A stretch of 22,033 bases of DNA, from positions 1-22,033 of the forward strand of contig CAJGCY010000031.1 of the NCBI GenBank assembly GCA_904501955.1. Reading direction: 5' to 3'. Shown here piece after piece: positions 15,697 to 21,703 of the stretch. The translations under genes were made by a program, and so were the position numbers. The notes under the pieces are model-generated. The model worked only from the letters and a program-made list of their open reading frames with translations. It searched no databases and was not told the DNA's origin. Numbering within the stretch: position 1 is the first letter of the stretch; every line of letters starts with the position of its first letter. Source of the DNA: an uncultured Akkermansia sp. Its GTDB lineage: Bacteria > Verrucomicrobiota > Verrucomicrobiia > Verrucomicrobiales > Akkermansiaceae.

Positions 15697-17253
15697 ATGA
15701 AACACCTCATCACCAGTTGCGCAAGCGCCGGTATTGCAGAGTGGGTATGCTGCCCCGGCAAACACAACACGTCCATTCTTTCCACTTTGGCGGAGTGCCC
15801 GGCCGTGCACCGCTGGAGCCAGTCGGATGAACGCACGGCTGCTTATTTTGCCTTGGGGCGCATCCAAGCAACCGGACGTCCCGTGGTGGTGGTGGCCGGT
15901 CACGGAGCCTCAGCAGCGGCTGTAACACCCGCTGTTGTGGAGGCTTATTACCAGCGCCGCCCCCTCATCATCATCACTGTGGCGGAGCATGAAAATGCCG
16001 GGGGCGCCGGAGCTGCCGGACACATCGAGACGGAAGGACTCTTCGGCATGTACGCGCCGACGATTGAGCTCACCCTCCCCTGCGCTGTGGCTGAGCTGCC
16101 GGATTTCTGCGCACTGGCGACGGATGGTTTCCCCCTGCACCTCAACCTGCGTTTGCATGAACACACGGCAGCCGGTGCGGATTTCTCACACGTGCGCTTG
16201 GGTGACGCCCCGGCAGCCCCGAAGTTCCGCGGCTCCGTAGCAGAGCTGGCGCAAATGCTGCGTTTTCACTCATACGAAGGGCTGGTGCTCCTCATCGGTG
16301 GCCTTGACCCCGCAGAACAAGAGCCGGCACTGTGGCTTGCACGCACGCTGCGTGTACCCGTCGTGGCGGATGCCGCCAGCGGCCTGCGTGAAGAATTGGC
16401 AGCCTATATGCTACATGGGGCGGACCAACTCCTGCTGCAATATCCGCCGCGCCATGTGCTGCGCATCGGCGAGGTGCCGACATGTGATTTCTGGCGAGCA
16501 TTGGAAGACATGCCGGACACGCAGGTATACTCCATTACACGCACCGGCTTCTCCGGGTTGTGCCGTGACAGCATTGTGATAGAAGGCGAGCCGGAGCAAA
16601 TCATGAAAGCGCTGGGAGATGTACCGCATACCGGAGACACGGAGAACCTCTTGAACCGCGGACGCCGTTACTGCGGCAAAGTGGAGGAACTGCTGCTGGC
16701 CTACCCTGAGAGCGATGCCGCCATGGTTCGCTACTTCTCCAACCACGCTTGCATTGCAGATGTACTCAGCCTGGGCAGCGCTACGACTATCCGCCTGTGG
16801 AACCGCTATGCCCAAACCCACGTCCCCACACTGTACCTGCGCGCCAACAACAGCACCGGTGGAGCAGACGGCACGGTATCTGCTTTCTTTGCCAACAGCA
16901 CGGATGCTCAATATGCCTGCTGCCTGACCGGCGACATCTCCTTACTGCGCGACTGTGCCGCGGCTTCCATGGTGCCCCAACTCCCGGAAGGCAAGCGTGT
17001 AGTTGCTGTCCTTAATAATGAGGGCGCCGGCCAAGCTGACACCCCCGACTTAGATGAGGAACAACGCCGCCTGATGGTTCAGCCTCCGGTGTTCGACATG
17101 AAAGAACTGGCTCAACTCTGGGGGGCAGAATACTACGCCATCCATTGTGAAGCGGATTTTGAAGTACTCGATTCATTAGAAGAAAACGCCTTCGCACTGC
17201 TGGACATCATCCCGGATGCAGAGCAAACACGCGCTTTCAACGCTGCGCTGTGA
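15697..17253 (+). CDS. Divergent MenD-like ThDP-dependent enzyme
   Basis: The 518-residue protein has the two-ended plan of ThDP decarboxylase-type enzymes. At the N-terminus are SDERTAAYFALG (43-54, activating glutamate E45) and a PAVVEA block. At the C-terminus the cofactor motif is GDISLLRD (412-419) followed 26 residues later by NN (440-441). The order and the GLFG and GxDG blocks place it closest to MenD, which makes SEPHCHC in menaquinone synthesis. Key MenD features differ: SPGSRN is CPGKHN (19-24), the GANQ motif is GAAG (105-108), and GIDG is GADG (389-392). Length is shorter than usual MenD (about 550-580). No other men gene is nearby. It may be a menaquinone enzyme of a divergent lineage or a different ThDP carboligase. 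It ends the operon at a strong terminator. Confidence 0.75.
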   Translation: MKHLITSCASAGIAEWVCCPGKHNTSILSTLAECPAVHRWSQSDERTAAYFALGRIQATGRPVVVVAGHGASAAAVTPAVVEAYYQRRPLIIITVAEHENAGGAGAAGHIETEGLFGMYAPTIELTLPCAVAELPDFCALATDGFPLHLNLRLHEHTAAGADFSHVRLGDAPAAPKFRGSVAELAQMLRFHSYEGLVLLIGGLDPAEQEPALWLARTLRVPVVADAASGLREELAAYMLHGADQLLLQYPPRHVLRIGEVPTCDFWRALEDMPDTQVYSITRTGFSGLCRDSIVIEGEPEQIMKALGDVPHTGDTENLLNRGRRYCGKVEELLLAYPESDAAMVRYFSNHACIADVLSLGSATTIRLWNRYAQTHVPTLYLRANNSTGGADGTVSAFFANSTDAQYACCLTGDISLLRDCAAASMVPQLPEGKRVVAVLNNEGAGQADTPDLDEEQRRLMVQPPVFDMKELAQLWGAEYYAIHCEADFEVLDSLEENAFALLDIIPDAEQTRAFNAAL

Positions 17254-17269
17254 GGCTGTTTTTACGACT

Positions 17270-17304
17270 CAGAAAAGGCTTACCTTACCGGTAAGCCTTT
17301 TCTG
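17270..17304. terminator. Perfect 15-bp hairpin terminator
   Basis: CAGAAAAGGCTTACC (17270-17284) pairs without mismatch with GGTAAGCCTTTTCTG (17290-17304) around a five-base loop. It sits 16 bases after the MenD-like stop codon, with A and T tracts inside the stem. It can act in both directions, also ending the minus-strand NERD helicase transcript. Confidence 0.88.
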
Positions 17305-17343
17305 TTACGATCTGTTTGAGTTTTTAATTGATGGCAAACTGCT

Positions 17344-17380
17344 CGATAAAGCGGAGGTTGGCAAGCAACAAACTTTATCG
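17344..17380. repeat. Nested inverted repeat downstream of the NERD helicase gene
   Basis: CGATAAAG (17344-17351) pairs with CTTTATCG (17373-17380), and an inner GTTG/CAAC pair closes over GCAAG. It lies 25 bases beyond the helicase stop codon on the minus strand. No T tract follows, so it may protect the 3' end of the mRNA or be incidental. Confidence 0.4.
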
Positions 17381-17404
17381 GAGCATAGGATTTTAGCCCC
17401 CTCG

Positions 17405-19246
17405 CTATGCCTTGGCTTGGCTCTGCAAATGGCGCAGATAGGCTTCGGCCTCCACCACGGGGATGATAATGAGGCGGTAGCGCGCGCGGGTGCAGGCTAC
17501 GTAAAAATCCGCAGTGGAGAACGACACGGCTGTACCCTCTTGCGGGGTAATGACATCCGTGAGAATGACAGCCGGGCTTTCCAGCCCCTTAAAAGCCTTC
17601 ACCGTCTCACCCAACACACGCTCTGCACCGGGGGTACAACATTGCTTGAGGCGCTGGGCTGCCCCGCGGCGGTCATCTCCATCCGGCAAAAAATCCACCC
17701 ATTCCGCCAGCAGCTCACACTTGAGGGAATTCGCACGGCGCCAGGGGGTAAGCGCCACAATATCATGCAGCGCAAAGCCCTCTTCCTGCAACTGCGCGAT
17801 GGCCTCACGCACCATCAGAGCGCGCTCTTCGGGGTCATTGGAGCCGGGTTTCACCTCCACCGCAGGTCCGCTCAACGCCAGGTGCTCCACTTGGTGGTCA
17901 GCATCCGCAAATACCGCCGATGCGAAGGAGGAAATAGCTTCCGTATTGCGCAAATTACGGGTAAGCCTGAGGCGCACAGGCAAGGGCGGCATATCGGCAC
18001 TGCGGTTGTACAGCTGCTGTCCGGCATCGGAAAACAGGTAGAGCTTACCCTCCGGCTTCAGCAGAGCTTTCACCACTGTCCACCATTCTTCGTAAAAATC
18101 CTGGGCTTCATCCACAAACACGGAGTCTACCTTGTATTGTGGCGTTTTTTCCATCCAGTGGCACAGGGCCTCAATAACACCGGGCTGAAACGCCCCGCTG
18201 GCAGTCGTACCGGGCACCCCCGCCCGGCGGCACAGGCAATCCGCCACATCTTGGAAGTTATCCAGCTCCAGCGCAGCTGCTGAGCCGAACTTACGCACGG
18301 AGGCCGCCTGCAGCATCGGTTTGCTGCGCAGGTATTCCGTCAAATTGCGGTTAAAGCACAATATCAGCACGCGCTTTTGCGCCCCGCTGCGAGCTTGGCG
18401 CACCGCCTCAGCACACAGCATGCTGCTCTTACCGGAGCCGGCGCAGCCCTTCACATGCACCCCGGAGGGAGATTCCTCCAACATGGGCAAAATAGCCTGC
18501 AAGGGCGCTGCTGCATGGTCAATAATGCGGTTTGCCGTTGCGGCATCCACCTTAAACACCATGTTTTGCAAGAGGTAACGGCGCACATCATCCAGCTCTT
18601 CCGCAGGGGTGCGGTTCTCAAAGCAGAAAAGCTGATTGAGGCGGTGCTGCAGGTTATTGAGGGCTTCCGCGCCGCACAGATAGAGGCGGTCATACACCTC
18701 ATTGCGCGGCACCTTGCGAAACTTGTGCGTACGGCACATTTGGTTCACCGCCTGAGCATCCGCCTCCACCTCTTCCATGCCGGTGAACTCCTCCACCCGC
18801 CCCAACAAGATGGCGGCACAGCGGAACTCCATATTGGAGTTTGCCCCATACCCCCAGCGGAAATACTTTTTGAGCTCCACCTGCAGGTTTTTAGAGGCTC
18901 GGCACGCTTGGTTCAGCGGGCTGCCGTACTTAATTTCCTCAAAGCCCGTGCCATCTGTTCGACCACGTAACCAGCGGCCATTCTCCACCTTGCCACGCTG
19001 CCAATTTTTCACCTCCAGCACCGCTATCCCCTTGTTCGGGATAAGCACGATAAAATCTGCCTCATAGCTCACGTGCTCCTCGTTATTACTACCCGCCTTC
19101 GGTGCCAACAAATGCCGCCATGAATTGTAGATTACCGTCCACCCCGCTGGCATCTCGCTCAAGGCCTCATACACCATACGCTCCCCCACTATCCCGGAAT
19201 CTTGCGAATGCGGATGCGGAAATTTTGCAGGAAACATGCGTGCCAT
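17405..19246 (-). CDS. NERD-domain superfamily I (UvrD-like) helicase
   Basis: The 613-residue protein joins a nuclease-related domain to an SF1 helicase. The NERD part (about 15-130) has GE (21-22), the YEAD block (61-64) and EVK (78-80), the acidic-acidic-lysine pattern of restriction-type nucleases, so it may cut DNA. The helicase has Walker A GCAGSGKSS (267-275), DEAQDF (379-384), the SDAGQQLY block (406-413), RNLRNT (430-435), FKGLE (552-556) and YVACTRAR (582-589). Every helicase motif is intact. Such proteins are thought to act in DNA repair or defence; the biological role here is not shown by the context. The ATG at 19246 is preferred, and a second ATG four codons in is possible. The gene is monocistronic and convergent with the MenD-like operon. 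Confidence 0.92.
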   Translation of the reverse strand: MARMFPAKFPHPHSQDSGIVGERMVYEALSEMPAGWTVIYNSWRHLLAPKAGSNNEEHVSYEADFIVLIPNKGIAVLEVKNWQRGKVENGRWLRGRTDGTGFEEIKYGSPLNQACRASKNLQVELKKYFRWGYGANSNMEFRCAAILLGRVEEFTGMEEVEADAQAVNQMCRTHKFRKVPRNEVYDRLYLCGAEALNNLQHRLNQLFCFENRTPAEELDDVRRYLLQNMVFKVDAATANRIIDHAAAPLQAILPMLEESPSGVHVKGCAGSGKSSMLCAEAVRQARSGAQKRVLILCFNRNLTEYLRSKPMLQAASVRKFGSAAALELDNFQDVADCLCRRAGVPGTTASGAFQPGVIEALCHWMEKTPQYKVDSVFVDEAQDFYEEWWTVVKALLKPEGKLYLFSDAGQQLYNRSADMPPLPVRLRLTRNLRNTEAISSFASAVFADADHQVEHLALSGPAVEVKPGSNDPEERALMVREAIAQLQEEGFALHDIVALTPWRRANSLKCELLAEWVDFLPDGDDRRGAAQRLKQCCTPGAERVLGETVKAFKGLESPAVILTDVITPQEGTAVSFSTADFYVACTRARYRLIIIPVVEAEAYLRHLQSQAKA

Positions 19247-19386
19247 GGTATCAAGAAGCTAAAATGTTTAAACCTCGCCGAGTCTACCACAAACAAACCG
19301 CTTTTTTCAAGCAAAATATGCCGTCTATACCCATTTAGAAATCTCCGGCACACGCGGTCAACATTTTTCGTTTATTCCAAACCGCA

Positions 19387-19446
19387 CGATAAATCGGAAG
19401 TTGACGAGCAGTTTGCGAGCCGTAGGCGAGCGGAATTTTGAGCCCT
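19387..19446 (+). repeat. Interspersed repeat A, copy 2
   Basis: The 18-base core CGATAAATCGGAAGTTGA is at 19387-19404. The following 40 bases match copy 1 (minus strand, 1-66) in blocks such as TTGCGAGC and GGCGAGCGGAATTTT. It starts a GC-rich, non-coding repeat zone (19387-19640) upstream of the helicase gene. Apart from repeat B copy 1 and short GCCCC/GGGGC hairpins, nothing gene-like is seen in that zone. Confidence 0.75.
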
Positions 19447-19479
19447 GGGGCGGTATAAAATAGAGCCCGGCGGTGGCCT

Positions 19480-19525
19480 GCCACGGCGTAGCAAGCGAGT
19501 GAAGCGAGACGCGAAGACGGGAGCC
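19480..19525 (+). repeat. Interspersed repeat B, copy 1
   Basis: A 43- to 46-base unit begins GCCACGGCGTAGCAAGCGAG and ends GACGCGAAGACGGGAG. It recurs at 21601-21643 and 21829-21873 with only a few changes. A more degenerate copy seems to follow at about 19537-19572 (GTGAGGGCGTAGAAAGCGAA). A GCCCCGTAAGGGGC-type hairpin adjoins it. On the complement one frame reads SRLRVSLHSLATPW, but no credible gene is formed. Confidence 0.8.
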
Positions 19526-19728
19526 CCGTAAGGGGCGGCCTGTGAGGGCGTAGAAAGCGAAGACTCGAAGCCCCAAACCCCGGGAACCGCCCCAAAAAAA
19601 CAAATGCGAACCCCGGAGGGGTGGCATAAAGCGTGGCGCGGAATATGGTATTGTTTCAAAATGCCGATGAGTTACTACCAGCAAATCTGAAACAGACCCT
19701 TTTTCTGACGCCGCGTCTAAGAATTTAT

Positions 19729-19757
19729 TTGACATCCTTTTATATCCGTATTAAATT
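19729..19757 (+). promoter_or_regulatory. Strong promoter of the AT-rich orphan gene, leaderless geometry
   Basis: A consensus TTGACA -35 box (19729-19734), a 17-base spacer and TAAATT (19752-19757) lie directly before the gene. Nine bases separate the -10 box from the ATG, predicting a leader of one to three bases. This is the best promoter match in the window. Confidence 0.7.
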
Positions 19758-19766
19758 GGTTTTACT

Positions 19767-20138
19767 ATGCTACATTATCCATCATATCCAGATGGTCGTA
19801 TTATACGCCCCGGCGATATTTATTCATTTGACGCAGGTACTCAATTAGGGCTTGTTCTATATGTATATCCTAATGAAGCTATTGTAAGGGAAAATGAAGA
19901 ATGGAGTCTTAACAAAGTTTATTATCGAGCACAAATCGTTTCACTCTATTTATCAATAAACTCTGTGATTCATTTAAGTTTGGAAGATTTATACGATGAA
20001 GGTTCACCAACTTTTATTGCAAATACAAATATTGAGAAGCTATATAATCAGCTATTAAATCAATACGAATCAGGAGAAATGCAAACATATCAAGAAATTA
20101 TTAAGCATTGGAAAAAGGTTGGCAGAAAAGACTCTTGA
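19767..20138 (+). CDS. Small AT-rich orphan protein, possibly immunity-like
   Basis: The 123-residue protein is not firmly recognised. Its start, with YPDGRIIRPGDIY and a G-x-V-L-type strand after it, resembles small beta-barrel proteins found as immunity or orphan cassette genes in toxin loci (pattern DG...I..GD followed by a valine-rich strand). That link is from general pattern only. The middle has SLEDLYDEG and the tail is lysine-rich and helical. There is no signal peptide and no membrane segment. Base composition is strongly AT-rich, unlike every neighbour, which points to recent transfer. A consensus promoter sits immediately upstream. In the same frame after its TGA stop, about 30 more codons stay open, with a CPFxCGG-like zinc-ribbon trace. 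No toxin gene is visible nearby. Confidence 0.7.
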   Translation: MLHYPSYPDGRIIRPGDIYSFDAGTQLGLVLYVYPNEAIVRENEEWSLNKVYYRAQIVSLYLSINSVIHLSLEDLYDEGSPTFIANTNIEKLYNQLLNQYESGEMQTYQEIIKHWKKVGRKDS

Positions 20139-20224
20139 AGTTATTTTGGAGGCCCTGGTTCTGATATCGTTAAGATGAATGATGAGGACTCATATATACT
20201 GCCATGTCCGTTTCTTTGTGGAGG

Positions 20225-20428
20225 TCATTTTTTATAAACAGAACGCAAATCATCTATTTCACCATCATTTATTCGATATATATGAACTTCAGGAGATATG
20301 ATTTTTACGAGTTGTCCTTTATAAAAGCACATCAAGGTAAATCTTAAAAAAAACAATTTGTTATTTGCCCCCCCAAAAAAGCAATATTTCCAACTAAAAT
20401 TGCCTCATCACATTGAGTACTTTAACAT
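20225..20428 (-). pseudogene. Frameshifted remnant of a small AT-rich gene
   Basis: On the minus strand an ATG at 20428 begins MLKYS. In another frame CDEAILVGNIAFLGG follows. After a T6G7 homopolymer the frame ending at 20225 continues through LMCFYKGQLVKIISPEV to LRSVYKK and a TGA stop. Two single-base changes would join all three parts into about 68 residues. The D..I..GNI..F..GG pattern recalls the GDI region of the convergent orphan gene, so the two may be distant relatives. Alternatively the 35-codon ORF at 20225-20332 is a chance reading. The rest of the gap 20139-20495 shows no gene. Confidence 0.3.
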
Positions 20429-20495
20429 TGGTAACAAAAGGGGGGATTTTGCTGATTAAAGAGGCAGACAAAGCCCTTGAAACGAGAGAAAAGAA

Positions 20496-20540
20496 ACAGC
20501 ACAACGGCGTATCGGGCAATCCGATACGCCGTTGTGCTGT
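20496..20540 (-). terminator. Perfect 20-bp hairpin terminator of thi4
   Basis: Twenty bases (20496-20515) pair without a mismatch with 20521-20540 around the loop GCAAT. On the minus strand the stem is followed by TTTCTTTTCTC. It starts 22 bases after the thi4 stop codon. It is the longest perfect stem among the terminators here and also marks the right edge of the AT-rich islet. Confidence 0.88.
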
Positions 20541-20562
20541 CGTTAAATCTGATGATAAAACT

Positions 20563-21333
20563 TTACTCGGAGATGGCAGAGCTCATCAGCTCAGCTACTT
20601 TTTTGCCACTCATGAGCATGCCACCGAAAATCGGGCCCATGCGGAAGCTGCCACTCACGCCGTTGGCAGCCATGCCTGAAACATACAGGCCGGGATAAAT
20701 CTCCTTGGTATTGTCGATGGTGGAGCGCTCGCCCTCAGCGGCGTCCATGCTCATTTCGCCGACCACGCCGCCCGTGGGGGTATTGAGCTTCACGCCGTTT
20801 TTACGAGCAACGGTCTTGGCGATTTCGCAATCATGCCCGGTGCCGTCAAGCACGGTCTTGGCAATGATGGTCAGCGGGTCCACATGGAGACCTTCGCGCA
20901 GCACCGGAGTCCAGTTGACCACCACACCGCCTACGCGCCCCTGCTTGTACACCACATCCTCCACGGAATAGCAGTTGAAGATGGTAGCGCCGGCCTGCGT
21001 GGCCTTGTAAAGCAAACCGGCCGTCGCGTGTACGGAGTCAATAATATAAGTACCATCGCGGTACGGCTTGTAGGAGAGCTCCAACTCACGGACAATGGGC
21101 ATGGCTTCCTCCTGCACCACGATATCATTGAACATCATGGCTCCACCCCACATGCCACCACCCGGGGAAAGCTTGCGGTCAAACAGCGCCACTTTGTGAC
21201 CGGCTTTTGCCAAATAATACGCTGCCACAATACCGGAAGGGCCACCGCCGACGATGGCGGCATCCAATACGAGGTTGTTCTGCAGTTTATTGAAATACGA
21301 CTCAATGATGCCACTAGATACCAATGTTTCCAT
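20563..21333 (-). CDS. thi4: Thi4-type thiazole synthase, sulfide-dependent form
   Basis: The 256-residue FAD/NAD-binding-fold enzyme makes the adenylated thiazole precursor of thiamine from NAD and glycine. GGGPSG (29-34) is the dinucleotide-binding loop. GGGMWGG (58-64), DPLTIIAK (152-159), TGHD (165-168) and RMGPIFGGMLMSGKK near the end are Thi4 signatures. At the place of the sacrificial cysteine of yeast and plant Thi4 the sequence has histidine (LHVDP, H150), as in the Methanocaldococcus enzyme. This indicates a catalytic, multi-turnover enzyme that takes sulfur from free sulfide with iron and is best suited to anaerobic cells. Length matches prokaryotic Thi4. The ATG at 21333 is preceded by a promoter nine bases away. 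No TPP riboswitch is visible upstream, and no other thiamine gene is in the window. Confidence 0.94.
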   Translation of the reverse strand: METLVSSGIIESYFNKLQNNLVLDAAIVGGGPSGIVAAYYLAKAGHKVALFDRKLSPGGGMWGGAMMFNDIVVQEEAMPIVRELELSYKPYRDGTYIIDSVHATAGLLYKATQAGATIFNCYSVEDVVYKQGRVGGVVVNWTPVLREGLHVDPLTIIAKTVLDGTGHDCEIAKTVARKNGVKLNTPTGGVVGEMSMDAAEGERSTIDNTKEIYPGLYVSGMAANGVSGSFRMGPIFGGMLMSGKKVAELMSSAISE

Positions 21334-21342
21334 GATGTTCTC

Positions 21343-21371
21343 ATCATAGTTTCACAGGCTGCCCTCCGCAA
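21343..21371 (-). promoter_or_regulatory. Predicted thi4 promoter, leaderless geometry
   Basis: On the minus strand TTGCGG (21366-21371), a 17-base spacer and TATGAT (21343-21348) precede the thi4 ATG by nine bases. The predicted leader of two to three bases leaves no room for a TPP riboswitch, so any thiamine control would have to act in another way. Confidence 0.6.
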
Positions 21372-21442
21372 GCAGCAACTGCGTCATGCTAGCCGAAATA
21401 TGAGCAGAAGTGCAACCGATAAGGCGACTATCGCCCGCCGCA

Positions 21443-21460
21443 CGATAAATCGGAAGTTGA
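21443..21460 (+). repeat. Interspersed repeat A, copy 3 (core only)
   Basis: The 18-base core CGATAAATCGGAAGTTGA matches the copies at 47-64 (minus strand) and 19387-19404 exactly. The bases after it differ, going straight into a GCCCCGAAAAGGGG hairpin. The copy lies upstream of thi4, at the start of a long repeat zone. Confidence 0.75.
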
Positions 21461-21600
21461 AGCCCCGAAAAGGGGAGTTTTCGTGTGAGCCCGAAAGGGC
21501 GAACGTTCACGTGAGCGACAGCGAGCGTTCGCGCGAAGGGGCGCAAGCCCCAAGCGTTCGTGTGAGCGTTAGCAAGCGTTCGCGTGAGCCGTAGGCGCCA
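21461..21600. repeat. Array of short G/C-rich inverted and near-tandem motifs
   Basis: The stretch alternates short hairpins (GCCCCGAAAAGGGG, GCCCGAAAGGGC, GGGGCGCAAGCCCC) with near-repeats of GTGAGCGACAGCGAGCGTTC, later GTGAGCGTTAGCAAGCGTTC, then GTGAGCCGTAGGCG. It has no credible coding frame and lies between repeat A copy 3 and repeat B copy 2. Together with 21644-21703 (which has a GCCCCGTAGGGGC hairpin at 21688-21700) it leaves this intergenic region without a gene. Confidence 0.65.
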
Positions 21601-21643
21601 GCCACGGCGTAGCAAGCGAGTGCAGCGAGACGCGAAGACGGGA
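21601..21643 (+). repeat. Interspersed repeat B, copy 2
   Basis: The unit begins GCCACGGCGTAGCAAGCGAG and ends GACGCGAAGACGGGA. It matches copies at 19480-19525 and 21829-21873 with one or two changes in the middle (GTGCAGCG where the first copy has GTGAAGCG). Confidence 0.8.
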
Positions 21644-21703
21644 ACTGAAATGAGTATTACCGCGGGCGCATGCCCGCCTAACTTAAAGCCCCGTAGGGGC
21701 GAC

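Noticed and set aside
21334..21440. TPP riboswitch upstream of thi4
   Set aside because: No CTGAGA or ACCTGA-type conserved blocks are visible on the minus strand, and a promoter lies nine bases from the start codon.
21461..21600. CRISPR-like array of repeated GTGAGCG...GTTCGCG units
   Set aside because: Units vary in length and sequence, spacers are absent or themselves repetitive, and no cas genes are present. It is better described as a composite intergenic repeat.
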